Part shown: in pieces, positions 53,071 to 62,736 of the stretch
How positions within the stretch are numbered: position 1 is the first letter of the stretch
Layout of the letters: the number at the start of each line of letters is the position of its first letter
The notes under the pieces: generated by a model
The model's database searches: none
Told to the model about the DNA's origin: nothing
Seen by the model: only the letters and a program-made list of their open reading frames with translations
NCBI RefSeq assembly: GCF_900103805.1
Contig: NZ_FNIB01000007.1
Span: 186,001-250,000 of the forward strand
Direction: 5' to 3'
Origin: Cryobacterium flavum
GTDB lineage: Bacteria; Actinomycetota; Actinomycetes; Actinomycetales; Microbacteriaceae
DNA length: 64,000 nucleotides
Position numbers and translations under genes: made by a program

Positions 53071-53103
53071 AACCACCGTCGACACAGAGTGTCGGCGGTG
53101 GTT
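53071..53103 (+). terminator. Terminator hairpin after clgR
   Basis: AACCACCGTCGACAC pairs with GTGTCGGCGGTGGTT (one wobble) around an AGA loop, 40 bases after the clgR stop. It is followed by GTCATTT, a weak T-tract. Confidence 0.8.
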
Positions 53104-53127
53104 GTCATTTCAGGTTGAAGGAGTGTC

Positions 53128-53352
53128 GTGCGACTCAGTGAATTTCGCACCGCGATGAAAGAAGAGTTCGGCGACGCCTACGGGCGCGTGCTCACCCGTG
53201 ACCTCGTTCTCACCCCGCTCGATGGGCGTACCGCTGATCAGGCCCTCGCTGCTGGTGTTCCCGCCCGCGAGGTCTGGCTGGCGCTCTGCGCCGAAGTCGA
53301 TGTGCCGCGCAGCCGCTGGCACGGTGCCGGCATTCCTGCTCCGCGCCAGTAG
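53128..53352 (+). CDS. DUF3046-family small protein
   Basis: A 74-residue protein (MRLSEFRTAMKEEFGDAYG... WLALCAEVDVPRSRWHG) matching the short actinobacterial DUF3046 family found upstream of recA. It begins with GTG after GAAGGAG. Nothing is known of its function; its conserved location between clgR and recA suggests an association with the DNA repair locus, but there is no direct evidence. Confidence 0.85.
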   Translation: MRLSEFRTAMKEEFGDAYGRVLTRDLVLTPLDGRTADQALAAGVPAREVWLALCAEVDVPRSRWHGAGIPAPRQ

Positions 53353-53417
53353 CGTCGTTCAGCCTCCTCGGGTTAGGCCGATATTTCGACACGCCGCAAA
53401 AACATTCCCGATAATGG

Positions 53418-53433
53418 TCGAATACCTGTTCGG
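53418..53433 (+). promoter_or_regulatory. SOS (LexA) box of recA
   Basis: TCGAATACCTGTTCGG matches the actinobacterial LexA consensus TCGAAC-N4-GTTCGA at most positions. It ends three bases before TTGATA (53436-53441), a plausible -35 hexamer. The rest of the 320-base gap before recA has no gene; a long mRNA leader is implied. Confidence 0.75.
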
Positions 53434-53673
53434 GCTTGATAGGCTCCTCCACAGCAGACAATCTGACAGATTGCGCACCGTTTGATCGTGCTCCCGACCA
53501 GTGTCGGAGGTGCGGCGTACAGTCGAATTTGTCAGAGAAAGTCGGCAAATGCCTTGTCGAAACGTGCATCAGGGTCCGACCCTGCGCGGGCCGACAGCCT
53601 ACAGGCGCCACCACGCACACCCGCAGCGCCGTTCACAACCGGCGACAGTGCAGAACCCAAGGAGATCACCACC

Positions 53674-54819
53674 ATGGCATCACAAGCGGACCGCGAGAAA
53701 GCCCTCGAAACCGCCCTCGCGCAAATCGATCGTCAGTTCGGCAAGGGATCGGTCATGCGCCTCGGCAGCGACGAGCGCGCCCCCGTCGAGACCATTTCTA
53801 CCGGGTCGGTTGCTCTCGACGTCGCACTCGGCATAGGCGGGTTACCGCGTGGTCGCATCGTGGAGATCTACGGCCCGGAATCCTCGGGTAAGACCACACT
53901 CACCCTGCACGCCATCGCGAACGCGCAGAAGAACGGCGGCATCGCCGCCTTCATCGACGCCGAGCACGCCCTCGACCCGGAGTACGCCAAGAAGCTCGGC
54001 GTCGATATCGATGCCCTCCTCGTCTCCCAGCCCGATACCGGTGAGCAGGCCCTCGAAATCGCCGACATGCTCGTGCGAAGCGGGTCCATCGACCTCATCG
54101 TCGTCGACTCCGTTGCCGCCTTGGTTCCGCGCGCCGAGATCGAGGGCGAGATGGGTGACTCGCACGTCGGCCTGCAGGCCCGGCTCATGTCCCAGGCCCT
54201 GCGTAAGCTCACCGGTGGCCTCAGTCAGACCAACACCACCATGATCTTCATCAACCAGTTGCGCGAGAAGATCGGTGTGTTCTTCGGTAGCCCCGAGACC
54301 ACCTCGGGCGGTAAAGCCCTCAAGTTCTACGCCTCGGTGCGCCTCGACATTCGCCGCATTGAAACTCTCAAAGACGGCACGGATGCCATCGGTAACCGCA
54401 CTAGGGTCAAGGTCGTCAAGAACAAGATGGCGCCGCCCTTCAAGCAGGCCGAGTTCGACATCATGTATGGCATCGGTATCTCCCGTGAGGGCAGCCTGAT
54501 CGACTTCGGTGTCGACCAGGGCATCGTCAAGAAGTCCGGCGCATGGTACACCTACGACGGCGACCAGCTCGGCCAGGGTAAAGAGAACTCGCGCAACTTC
54601 CTGATGAAGAACCCTGACATGGCCAACGAGATCGAGCGCAAGATTCTGATCAAGCTCGGTGTCGGTCCAGAGGGCATCGCGGCCAAAGCCGCCGAAAAGG
54701 CCGCTGCCGCAATCGCGCTGGAGGCCGAAACCAAGGCTAAGGCCGAAGCGGATGCCGCAGCCGTGCTGGTCGGCGGCCCTGTCGTCACCAAGGTGGCCCC
54801 CGCCCGCAAGACCGCCTAA
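53674..54819 (+). CDS. recA: Recombinase RecA
   Basis: A 381-residue RecA with Walker [10 protein letters not shown], the L2-region [19 protein letters not shown] and an Ala/Lys/Glu-rich C-terminal tail. It is the strand-exchange protein of homologous recombination and co-protease for LexA. The ATG at 53674 follows AAGGAG. The longer open frame starting at 53482 is not translated from a credible start. recX follows. Confidence 0.98.
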   Translation: MASQADREKALETALAQIDRQFGKGSVMRLGSDERAPVETISTGSVALDVALGIGGLPRGRIVEIYGPESSGKTTLTLHAIANAQKNGGIAAFIDAEHALDPEYAKKLGVDIDALLVSQPDTGEQALEIADMLVRSGSIDLIVVDSVAALVPRAEIEGEMGDSHVGLQARLMSQALRKLTGGLSQTNTTMIFINQLREKIGVFFGSPETTSGGKALKFYASVRLDIRRIETLKDGTDAIGNRTRVKVVKNKMAPPFKQAEFDIMYGIGISREGSLIDFGVDQGIVKKSGAWYTYDGDQLGQGKENSRNFLMKNPDMANEIERKILIKLGVGPEGIAAKAAEKAAAAIALEAETKAKAEADAAAVLVGGPVVTKVAPARKTA

Positions 54820-54877
54820 CCGGCCGCGCCACACCAAACATCAGTTCCGCAACGACAACAAAAGGTAGGTCACGCTA

Positions 54878-55630
54878 ATGGTGCACTTCGAACCCCCGGA
54901 CGATGCAGCAGAACGCGCCGACTCCGGTTTGGCTCCCGTGACCTACCTGCCCGGTGCGGCACCGGGCATGAAACGCCGCTCGCCGCTCGAACCCCGCCCG
55001 GCGGCGGCCGACAGGTTCGCCGCCGCGGCGGCTGCCGCTCGGGAGGCAGAGGCCGCCGCCGATAACGAGGCCGAGAGTATCGACAGCGACCAGGTCGACG
55101 ACGAAGCCACCGCAGCAGACTTTGCCGCTGATGCGGCCGATCAGCGGGAGCGGGCCGAAAAGGTGCTGTTGCACCGGCTGCGCGGCCGCTCCCTCTCCAC
55201 GGTCGAAGCCCTCCTGGTACTGAACGCTACCGGGGTCGACTCCGGTGAAGCCAGCGAGATCATCGAGAAATTCATTGAGCTGAACTACCTCGACGAAGCC
55301 AAGCTTGCCGACCAGATCATCCACAGCCACAACGTACGCAAGGGCCTCGGCCGCACCGGCGTTGAAGCCGAAATGCGCAGGCGCAAACTCGACCCGGGCG
55401 TCATGATGGACAAGCTCGAAGAACTTCCCGACGACGAAGCCGAACGCGCCATCGACCTGGCCACCAAGCGCATCGGGCAGATGGAACGCTTCGACGACCA
55501 GACCATCGACCGTCGCCTCACCGGCTTTCTCATGCGTAAGGGCTACAGCTCGGCAGCGGTACGACTCGCCGTCAAAGCAGCCATGGACAGCCGTGGTGGC
55601 GGCGGCGCCTCCCGCGTGCGTTTTCGTTGA
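54878..55630 (+). CDS. recX: RecX regulatory protein
   Basis: A 250-residue RecX, which inhibits and modulates RecA filaments. The conserved repeats LLHRLRGRSLSTVEALLVL, DQIIHSHNVRKGLGRTGVE and RRLTGFLMRKGYSSAAV are in the last 160 residues. The first 85 residues are an Ala/Glu/Asp-rich low-complexity extension longer than in many RecX proteins. It follows recA by 58 bases, with its own ribosome binding site. Confidence 0.93.
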   Translation: MVHFEPPDDAAERADSGLAPVTYLPGAAPGMKRRSPLEPRPAAADRFAAAAAAAREAEAAADNEAESIDSDQVDDEATAADFAADAADQRERAEKVLLHRLRGRSLSTVEALLVLNATGVDSGEASEIIEKFIELNYLDEAKLADQIIHSHNVRKGLGRTGVEAEMRRRKLDPGVMMDKLEELPDDEAERAIDLATKRIGQMERFDDQTIDRRLTGFLMRKGYSSAAVRLAVKAAMDSRGGGGASRVRFR

Positions 55631-55704
55631 TGCTGGCCGCTGATGCAGGCGTGGGCCTGGCTCACGGCCCGCACACCGAATTGCTCGCGTAAACTATACC
55701 CACT

Positions 55705-57309
55705 ATGAGTATCGTCGCCCCCGAACTAGCCCGCCGAACCGTGATCACACCCTCGGCAGCCGCGATCGACGAGTCGGGGCGCGCGCGCACCTACGAGGTG
55801 CGCACCTTCGGCTGCCAGATGAACGTGCACGACTCCGAACGGCTCAGCGGTTCGCTCGAGGCGGCCGGCTACGTCTCGGCCGATGGCGGCGAGGCCGACA
55901 TTGTCGTGATCAACACCTGTGCCGTGCGTGAGAACGCCGACAACAAGCTCTATGGCAACCTCGGCTACCTCGCCTCGGTGAAGCGCAAGCACGCGGGCAT
56001 GCAGATCGCCGTTGGCGGCTGCCTCGCTCAAAAAGACAAGACCACCATCCTCGAAAAGGCACCGTGGGTCGACGTCGTCTTTGGCACCCACAACATGGGC
56101 TCCCTGCCCAGCCTGCTTGAACGGGCCCGGCACAACGGTGAGGCTCAACTCGAAATTCTCGAATCCCTCGAGACCTTCCCCTCGACCCTGCCCACCAAAC
56201 GGGACTCCAGCTACAGCGGCTGGGTCTCGATCTCGGTCGGCTGCAACAACACCTGCACGTTCTGCATCGTGCCGGCCCTCCGCGGCAAGGAGAAAGACCG
56301 CCGCCCGGGCGAGATTCTCGCCGAGATCCAGGCCCTTGTCGATGACGGTGCCATCGAGGTCACCCTGCTCGGCCAGAACGTGAACTCCTACGGGGTCGAA
56401 TTCGGCGACAAGCTCGCTTTCGGCAAGCTGTTGCGCGCGGCCGGCAAGATCGAGGGGCTGGAGCGCATCCGCTTCACCAGCCCGCACCCCGCCGCGTTCA
56501 CCGACGACGTCATTGACGCCATGGCGGAAACGCCGGCCGTCATGCCGCAGCTGCACATGCCGCTGCAGTCGGGCTCCGACCGTATCCTCAAGTCGATGCG
56601 ACGCTCCTACCGCGGTGCGAAGTTCCTCGGCATTCTCGACCGGGTGCGTGCCCAGATGCCGAGCGCGGCCATCAGCACCGACATCATCGTCGGTTTCCCC
56701 GGCGAAACCGAAGAGGACTTTCAGGAAACCCTGCGGGTTGTTGAACAGGCCCGGTTCGCGACGGCGTTCACTTTTCAGTACTCCATTCGCCCTGGCACTC
56801 CGGCCGCGACAATGCCTGACCAAGTTCCCAAGGCCGTCGTGCAGGACCGCTACGAGCGACTCGCGGCCCTACAGGAGCGCATCTCCCTCGAAGAGAACCA
56901 GGCGATGATCGGCCGTGAGGTTGAACTGCTCGTCGCCAACGAGGGCCGCAAGGACAGCGATACCCACCGGCTGAGTGGCCGCGCGCCCGACAGCCGCCTC
57001 GTGCACTTCGACGTGCCAGTCGGTTCACCCCGTCCCCGTCCCGGCGATATGGTCACTGTCGTCGTCACCCAGGCCGCACCGTTCCACCTCATCGCAGACT
57101 CCACCGACGGTGCGCCGCTCCGCATCCGAACGACTCGGGCCGGCGAGGCGTGGGACCGCATGGAAGCCGAATCCTGCGGAGTACCCGCTCATGGTGGCGC
57201 AACCGGTGGCGCCGGCCCCATTTCGCTCGGTTTGCCGACGATCGGCCTGCGGCTCGAGGGTGGCTCTACCACCATCCCCATCTATAACGTGAACGACGAC
57301 GAGCGCTAG
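55705..57309 (+). CDS. miaB: tRNA-2-methylthio-N6-dimethylallyladenosine synthase
   Basis: A 534-residue radical-SAM methylthiotransferase. Three N-terminal cluster cysteines lie in [21 protein letters not shown] and GGCLAQ; the radical-SAM CxxxCxxC is CNNTCTFC at Cys180/184/187, and a TRAM domain lies near the C-terminus. It adds methylthio groups to i6A-37 of tRNAs, using the product of MiaA, encoded six bases downstream. A TAAACT box and a short leader lie just before the ATG. Confidence 0.96.
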   Translation: MSIVAPELARRTVITPSAAAIDESGRARTYEVRTFGCQMNVHDSERLSGSLEAAGYVSADGGEADIVVINTCAVRENADNKLYGNLGYLASVKRKHAGMQIAVGGCLAQKDKTTILEKAPWVDVVFGTHNMGSLPSLLERARHNGEAQLEILESLETFPSTLPTKRDSSYSGWVSISVGCNNTCTFCIVPALRGKEKDRRPGEILAEIQALVDDGAIEVTLLGQNVNSYGVEFGDKLAFGKLLRAAGKIEGLERIRFTSPHPAAFTDDVIDAMAETPAVMPQLHMPLQSGSDRILKSMRRSYRGAKFLGILDRVRAQMPSAAISTDIIVGFPGETEEDFQETLRVVEQARFATAFTFQYSIRPGTPAATMPDQVPKAVVQDRYERLAALQERISLEENQAMIGREVELLVANEGRKDSDTHRLSGRAPDSRLVHFDVPVGSPRPRPGDMVTVVVTQAAPFHLIADSTDGAPLRIRTTRAGEAWDRMEAESCGVPAHGGATGGAGPISLGLPTIGLRLEGGSTTIPIYNVNDDER

Positions 57310-57314
57310 GAGCC

Positions 57315-58298
57315 GTGTCGACAGTACCAGTTGTCACAGCCGACCCAGCGGCTCTGATTGCGATCGTCGGGTCGACCGGCACCGGCAAGTCGGAGCTGTC
57401 CCTCGACTTGGCCGAAAGGCTGATCCAGCGCGGACAGTCGGTTGAAATCGTCAACGCCGACGCCATGCAGTTCTACCGCGGCATGGACATCGGCACGGCG
57501 AAGCTCACCGTGCCCGAACGCCGCGGCATTCCGCACCACCTGCTCGACGTGCTGGACGTGACCGACGAGGCCACCGTCAGCAATTACCAAACGGATGCCC
57601 GCGCCGTCATCACCGAGATCCGCGCGCGCGGGGCTGTGCCCATCCTGGTCGGCGGCTCGGGCCTCTATGTCTCGTCGGTCGTGTTCGACTTTCAGTTTCC
57701 CGGCACCGATCCGATACTGCGCGCCCGGCTTGAAGCCGAACTCAGCACGAGCGGACCCGGCCTGATGTACACCCGGCTGCAGGCCGTCGACCCGCAGGCC
57801 GCCCTGCGGATCGGGCCGAGCAACGGTCGCCGACTGGTGCGGGCCCTGGAGATCGTCGAGCTCACTGGCGCCCCGCATCTGGCGGCCTTGCCCGAGGAAC
57901 CGGTCTACTGGAAGCCCACCGTGCTGCTCGGCCTGCGTACGCCGCGCGAGCAGCTCACCCCGCGGCTTGATGCCCGGGTCGAGCGGATGTGGGCGGCCGG
58001 CATCGTCGACGAAGCCCGAGGGCTGCTTGCGGCCGGCATCGAAAATGGAGTGACGGCGAGCCGCGCGATCGGCTACGCGCAGGCACTCGGCCAGGTGCAC
58101 GGCACGCGCAGCCAAGCTGAGGCCGTCGAAGCGACCCAGCAGCTGACCCGGCGTTATGCCCGCCGGCAGGTGAGCTGGTTTAAACGCTACGCGCACGCCC
58201 ACTGGGTCGAATCCGATGCGGCAGACCGGGTCGATGACGCCCTTGCACACGTCGACCTGGGCAGTGCGCCCAGTGCCCTCCCGGCACGACCGCTCTGA
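57315..58298 (+). CDS. miaA: tRNA dimethylallyltransferase
   Basis: A 327-residue MiaA that prenylates A37 of UNN-reading tRNAs. Walker [15 protein letters not shown] is near residue 18 and the substrate segment is [32 protein letters not shown] is the C-terminal tRNA-binding region. It begins with GTG five bases after the miaB stop and shares an AGGAG site. The pair acts in sequence on the same base. Confidence 0.96.
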   Translation: MSTVPVVTADPAALIAIVGSTGTGKSELSLDLAERLIQRGQSVEIVNADAMQFYRGMDIGTAKLTVPERRGIPHHLLDVLDVTDEATVSNYQTDARAVITEIRARGAVPILVGGSGLYVSSVVFDFQFPGTDPILRARLEAELSTSGPGLMYTRLQAVDPQAALRIGPSNGRRLVRALEIVELTGAPHLAALPEEPVYWKPTVLLGLRTPREQLTPRLDARVERMWAAGIVDEARGLLAAGIENGVTASRAIGYAQALGQVHGTRSQAEAVEATQQLTRRYARRQVSWFKRYAHAHWVESDAADRVDDALAHVDLGSAPSALPARPL

Positions 58299-58330
58299 GC
58301 TGCCCGGAAAGTCTCGCAGCGGCCGCCCCG

Positions 58331-58336
58331 TAAACT
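58331..58336 (+). promoter_or_regulatory. -10 box of dapF, predicted leaderless
   Basis: TAAACT ends six bases before the dapF ATG with no ribosome binding site in between. Confidence 0.5.
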
Positions 58337-58342
58337 GGCAGC

Positions 58343-59224
58343 ATGGGCATCACTCTGAACTTCACCAAGGGCCACGGCACGGGCAACGACTTCGTGCTGT
58401 TCGCTGATCCCGACGGAACAACGGAGCTCACGCCGGCGCAGATTCGTGCTGTGTGCGACCGCAAGTTCGGCGTCGGTGCGGACGGCATCATCCGTGCGGT
58501 TCGCAGCAAGAACCTGCCTGACGGCGCGGCCGCTCTCGCTGAAGACGACGCTGCCGAGTGGTTCATGGACTACTGGAACGCCGACGGGACCGTCTCGGAA
58601 ATGTGCGGCAATGGCATCCGTGTGTATGCCAAATTCTTGATTGAGAACGACCTCGCCGAGCTGCTGCCCGGCGACACCCTGACCATCGGCACTCGCGGGG
58701 GCGTGCGGGACGTACAGCGCAACGCCTCCGGCTTTCAGGTGGACCTCGGCCGATGGAAGCTCGACGGCACCGAGCCGCTCGTGCGCACCAAGAACCTGCC
58801 CGTGGCGCGGCCGGGACTCGGCATCAATGTTGGCAACCCGCACACGGTCGTCGCCCTCGCCGACGACGATGAACTTGACGCGGCCGACCTCACGTTCATT
58901 CCGCAACTCGATCCCGAGCCGGCCGACGGCGTGAACGTTGAATTCGTCGTGCCCAACGAACCGCTGGTCGTCAACGGCGTCGGGCGCTTCCGCATGCGCG
59001 TACACGAACGCGGCAGCGGGGAGACGCTGTCCTGCGGCACCGGAGCGGTCGCGGCCGCCCTCGCCACTCGGCACTGGGCCGGCAAATCGGCGCCGCACCA
59101 GTGGCGGGTCGAGGTTCCCGGTGGCGTGCTCGGAGTGCGCATGTTCCCCGCCGAGGACGGCGAGCACGTGTCGCTGTCCGGGCCGGCAGAGCTCGTCTTC
59201 GACGGGGTTCTGAACCTGGGTTAG
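58343..59224 (+). CDS. dapF: Diaminopimelate epimerase
   Basis: A 293-residue epimerase converting LL- to meso-diaminopimelate for lysine and peptidoglycan. The two catalytic cysteines are Cys88 in EMCGNGIR and Cys231 in SCGTGAVA. The N-terminal GNDFVLF is conserved. It overlaps the convergent methyltransferase gene by four bases. With dapA and dapB, it completes three lysine-pathway genes in the window. Confidence 0.96.
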   Translation: MGITLNFTKGHGTGNDFVLFADPDGTTELTPAQIRAVCDRKFGVGADGIIRAVRSKNLPDGAAALAEDDAAEWFMDYWNADGTVSEMCGNGIRVYAKFLIENDLAELLPGDTLTIGTRGGVRDVQRNASGFQVDLGRWKLDGTEPLVRTKNLPVARPGLGINVGNPHTVVALADDDELDAADLTFIPQLDPEPADGVNVEFVVPNEPLVVNGVGRFRMRVHERGSGETLSCGTGAVAAALATRHWAGKSAPHQWRVEVPGGVLGVRMFPAEDGEHVSLSGPAELVFDGVLNLG

Positions 59225-59829
59225 TCGCGGTGCACTGCCAGCACTCGGAAACCCTTGCTGATGGCCTCACGCGTGGTTTCGAAGTTGTCGGGGAGTTCGG
59301 CGGCGAGCCAACGCTGGAGCGAATCCGAACCGAGGTTGCGTTGCACGACGAGCCAGGCATCCGCTTCTGATTCGAGGCGGGGTAACCAGGTCGTCATGAG
59401 CCCATGCAGTTCGTCCTTGCCGACGCGAATGGGCGGGTTCGACCAGATGGTGCGAAAGCTGATGTCGGTGGGCACATCGGCGGCGAGCACGGCGTTGATG
59501 TTGGTCAGGCCGAGCGCGGCGGCGTTCGTGCGCACGAGATCGAGGGCACGCTCGTTGACGTCGACGGCCCAGATGGTGGCGTTGGGGGAGGCCATGGCGA
59601 GGTGCAGGGCGATCGGGCCCCAGCCGCAGCCAAGGTCGAGAAAGTGACCGGTCAGCGGCGGCTCGGGGGCGTACTTGAGTAGAACCTCGGTGCCACCGTC
59701 GATGTGGGCGGGGCTGAAGACCGAATTGGCGGTCGTCAGGAGCCGATCCTGGCCGTGCAACTGCACCGTGATCTGGCGGGTTTTCAGTACGGTGCCGGGC
59801 GCCGGAGAAAAATAGTGGTCGGACGACAT
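59221..59829 (-). CDS. RsmC-like class I SAM-dependent methyltransferase
   Basis: A 202-residue methyltransferase: the SAM motif is [15 protein letters not shown] and the catalytic NPPF-type motif reads SNPPIRVGK. This resembles the C-terminal domain of RsmC/RlmG, 16S or 23S rRNA guanine-N2 methyltransferases. The N-terminal pseudodomain of RsmC is absent. The rRNA target is not certain. It is divergent from hflX, with 40 bases between. Confidence 0.85.
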   Translation of the reverse strand: MSSDHYFSPAPGTVLKTRQITVQLHGQDRLLTTANSVFSPAHIDGGTEVLLKYAPEPPLTGHFLDLGCGWGPIALHLAMASPNATIWAVDVNERALDLVRTNAAALGLTNINAVLAADVPTDISFRTIWSNPPIRVGKDELHGLMTTWLPRLESEADAWLVVQRNLGSDSLQRWLAAELPDNFETTREAISKGFRVLAVHRD

Positions 59830-59835
59830 AAGAGG

Positions 59836-59863
59836 AACCTTTCAACTTCGTTGAACTAAGGTT
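59836..59863. promoter_or_regulatory. Palindromic divergent region between the rsmC-like gene and hflX
   Basis: TTCAAC TTC GTTGAA lies inside outer arms AACCTT and AAGGTT, filling nearly the whole 40-base divergent gap. It is the only room for both promoters; TAAGGT (59857-59862) is a -10 candidate for hflX with a start eight bases downstream. Confidence 0.4.
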
Positions 59864-59869
59864 AATGGG

Positions 59870-61462
59870 ATGAATGATCCAACGGCGCCCTCGGGCAACG
59901 ACGCGGTAGAAAACACCGCGGTAGTAAACACAGGTGCAGAAGCCCCAGACGCAGACGATGTCGTCGCGCGCGTGTTGGCCAGCGCCGACAGCAAGGCTGC
60001 CGGCTACTCCCTGTTCCGCAGCGGGGCAGCCCAGGCCCTGCAAACTCACGCATCCGGCGAGTACGACGGTAGCGAGCACGACGGCGACCAGTCCGAACGT
60101 GCTGACCGCAACGCCCTGCGGCGAGTCGGCGGGCTATCGACCGAGCTGGAAGACGTCACCGAGGTTGAGTACCGCCAACTGCGGCTCGAAAACGTCGTTC
60201 TCGTGGGTGTTTACACGCACGGCACGGTCGATGACGCCGAGAACTCCATGCGCGAACTGGCCGCCCTCGCCGAAACCGCCGGGGCAACCGTACTCGACGG
60301 TCTGCTGCAGCGCCGGGCCACCCCCGACCCGAGCACCTACCTCGGCAAGGGCAAGGCCCAGGAAGTCGCCGACATCGTGAAGGCGCTCGGCGCCGACACC
60401 GTCATCGCCGACACCGAACTCGCGCCCAGCCAGCGCCGTGCCCTCGAAGACGTGGTCAAAGTGAAGGTCATCGACCGTACAGCCGTCATCCTCGACATTT
60501 TCAGCCAGCACGCCAAGAGCCGAGAGGGCAAGGCGCAGGTCGAACTCGCCCAGATGGCCTACATGCTCCCGCGCCTGCGTGGCTGGGGTGACTCGATGTC
60601 TCGCCAGGCCGGTGGCCAGGTCGGTGGCACCGGTGCCGGCATGGGCTCCCGTGGCCCCGGTGAGACCAAGATCGAACTCGACCGACGCCGCATTCACACC
60701 CGGATGTCCAAACTGCGTAAGCAGATGGTCGAGATGAAGCCGGCCCGCGAGGCCAAACGCGCCAACCGCAAGCGCAATGCCGTTCCCTCGGTCGCCATCG
60801 TCGGCTACACCAACGCCGGCAAGTCCAGCCTGCTCAACCGCATCACCAAGGCCGGAGTGCTGGTCGAGAACTCCCTGTTCGCGACCCTCGACGCCACCGT
60901 GCGCAAGTCGACGACCGCCGACGGGCGTCTGTACACCCTCACCGACACGGTCGGTTTCGTGCGCAACCTGCCGCACCAGCTGGTCGAAGCCTTTCGCTCG
61001 ACCCTGGAAGAAGTCGCCGACGCCGACGTCATCGTGCACGTCGTCGACGGCTCCCACCCCGACCCCGTGGCCCAGCTCGCCACCGTGCGCGACGTCATCT
61101 CCGAGGTCGGCGCCCGCGATATTCCCGAACTGGTCGTCTTCAACAAGAGCGACCTGATCAGCGACGACGACCGGCTGGTACTGCGCGGCCTGGAGCCGAA
61201 GGCAACATTCGTGTCGGCCCGCACCGGTGAGGGCATCGACACTGTGCTCGCTGCCGTTGCGCTGCTGCTGCCGACACCGCAGATCGAACTCGACCTGCTC
61301 ATTCCCTATGATCGCGGCGACCTCATCGCCGTTCTGCACGACGTGGGCCGCATCGAGACGACCGAGTACATCGAGACCGGCACCCACGTCACTGCGTTCG
61401 TCACTCCCGAGATCGAGCCGCAGTTCGCCCCCTTCGTCATTCTGCCCACGCTCTCCGCCTGA
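59870..61462 (+). CDS. hflX: GTPase HflX
   Basis: A 530-residue HflX, a ribosome-splitting GTPase of stress recovery. The N-terminal HflX domain spans roughly residues 100-300 (KGKAQEVADIVKALGADTVI) and the G domain has G1 GYTNAGKSS, G3 DTVGFVRNLP and G4 NKSD. An Asp/Glu/Ala-rich leader of about 85 residues precedes the core. It is followed by an inverted repeat that may terminate the transcript. Confidence 0.96.
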   Translation: MNDPTAPSGNDAVENTAVVNTGAEAPDADDVVARVLASADSKAAGYSLFRSGAAQALQTHASGEYDGSEHDGDQSERADRNALRRVGGLSTELEDVTEVEYRQLRLENVVLVGVYTHGTVDDAENSMRELAALAETAGATVLDGLLQRRATPDPSTYLGKGKAQEVADIVKALGADTVIADTELAPSQRRALEDVVKVKVIDRTAVILDIFSQHAKSREGKAQVELAQMAYMLPRLRGWGDSMSRQAGGQVGGTGAGMGSRGPGETKIELDRRRIHTRMSKLRKQMVEMKPAREAKRANRKRNAVPSVAIVGYTNAGKSSLLNRITKAGVLVENSLFATLDATVRKSTTADGRLYTLTDTVGFVRNLPHQLVEAFRSTLEEVADADVIVHVVDGSHPDPVAQLATVRDVISEVGARDIPELVVFNKSDLISDDDRLVLRGLEPKATFVSARTGEGIDTVLAAVALLLPTPQIELDLLIPYDRGDLIAVLHDVGRIETTEYIETGTHVTAFVTPEIEPQFAPFVILPTLSA

Positions 61463-61479
61463 TTCCCACCGCCCGTCGG

Positions 61480-61512
61480 CGCACCAATGACACGAACTGT
61501 CACATTGGTGCG
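61480..61512. terminator. Hairpin after hflX
   Basis: CGCACCAATG and CATTGGTGCG arms (10 bp) enclose TGACA/TGTCA inner pairing with a two-base bulge on one side, 17 bases after the hflX stop. The bulge resembles the one in the 20945-21048 repeat. It may be a terminator or part of a dispersed hairpin family. Confidence 0.6.
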
Positions 61513-61565
61513 ACCCGGCGCTGGTGTTGTTAGTGTCTAATCAATCGTTGCCGACGGAATCCATT

Positions 61566-61655
61566 CCCCGGCATGGAGCGACAGCCGAGCCCGGCACCCG
61601 CCCGCGAAAACCCACCAGTGTTCTGGTGTGTCCGCGGCCGCCCGGCCATCACCCG
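61566..61655 (+). ncRNA. Possible structured leader of metF
   Basis: CACCAG-TGTT-CTGGTG (61613-61628) is a perfect hairpin that is enclosed by CCGCG and CGCGG across an AAAACC/TGTC internal loop, with GC-rich arms flanking. The position upstream of a methionine gene and the AACC-containing internal loop recall SAM-type riboswitches, but I could not match a full consensus and treat it as a weak candidate. Confidence 0.25.
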
Positions 61656-61683
61656 CTGTACCGTTTCTGCCGAATGAGGACCC

Positions 61684-62649
61684 ATGACCGCCCCAACGCC
61701 CAACGCGTGTGACGCCCGCCCGGCGTTCTCGTTCGAGGTGTACCCGCCGAAATCGGTGGCCGCAGCATCCGCTCTCACCCGCACCATCGATCACCTTGCC
61801 GCCGCCGGCCCCGAGTTCATCTCGGTCACCTACGGCGCCAACGGTTCGTCGCGCAATTCCTCGCTCGACGTGCTGCGCTACATCAAAGACCACACCTCAG
61901 TGGATGCCATGGCTCATCTCACCTGCGTCGGCTCCTCGCACACAGAAGCCAGCCGCCTCATTCGCGAGTTTCTCGACGCCGGCATCCGCAGCTTTCTGGC
62001 CATTCGCGGCGACGCGCCGCAGGGCGCGGATGAGGGCGACACCACCTTTCTCGGCGACCTGCACAGCGCGGGGGAGCTGGTCCAGCTCATCCATCGAGTG
62101 CAGATCGAACGGGTGCCGTACATCGAGACGGTGATTCCGGGCCTGCCCGGTGCCCGCGGGGTGAAAACGGAACGCAGCAAGGTACGCATCGGCGTTGCGG
62201 CCTTCCCCAACGGCCACCCGAACTCGCGGTCGGTCACCCAAGACATCGACACCCTGCTGGCCAAGCAGGCCGCCGGAGCCAACCTGGCGATCACCCAGCT
62301 GTTCTTCCACGCCGACGACTACCTGAGCTTCATCCAGCGGGCTCGCTCCGCCGGAGTGCTCTTACCGATCCTTCCCGGCATCATGCCGGTGACCAGCCCG
62401 AACCGGTTGCGCCGTATTCTGCAGCTCTCCGGCGAGAAGCTGCCCGCCGAACTGTCCATCCAGCTCGAGGTCGAACCGACCGACGAAGGCCAGCGCCAGA
62501 TCGGCATCGACTACGCCGTACGCCTCGGCCAGGACGTTCTCGCGGGCGGCGCCCCCGGGCTTCACCTCTACGCCTTCAACCAGCACGACACCGTGCTGAA
62601 GGTTCTCGAAGGGTGTGGGGCACTGCCAGTGCCCGCTGCCATGCCCTAG
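61684..62649 (+). CDS. metF: 5,10-methylenetetrahydrofolate reductase
   Basis: A 321-residue TIM-barrel flavoenzyme that makes 5-methyltetrahydrofolate. Family stretches are FSFEVYPPKSVAAASALTRTI at the start, ISVTYGANGSSRNSSLDVL and GANLAITQLFFHADDYLSF. The ATG at 61684 has GAGGA upstream. The product supplies the methyl donor for MetE, encoded 87 bases downstream, so the two genes probably form an operon. Confidence 0.94.
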   Translation: MTAPTPNACDARPAFSFEVYPPKSVAAASALTRTIDHLAAAGPEFISVTYGANGSSRNSSLDVLRYIKDHTSVDAMAHLTCVGSSHTEASRLIREFLDAGIRSFLAIRGDAPQGADEGDTTFLGDLHSAGELVQLIHRVQIERVPYIETVIPGLPGARGVKTERSKVRIGVAAFPNGHPNSRSVTQDIDTLLAKQAAGANLAITQLFFHADDYLSFIQRARSAGVLLPILPGIMPVTSPNRLRRILQLSGEKLPAELSIQLEVEPTDEGQRQIGIDYAVRLGQDVLAGGAPGLHLYAFNQHDTVLKVLEGCGALPVPAAMP

Positions 62650-62736
62650 GCCGCACGCCGCTCAGGCGCGAGGCCCACCCAACACGTTCGTTCCTCCGAC
62701 CGTTCCAGCCATCATCGCTCCAGTGAAGGAATCACC

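Noticed and set aside
62650..62736. Cobalamin riboswitch upstream of metE
   Set aside because: Only 87 bases separate metF and metE and no B12-box-like segment is visible.
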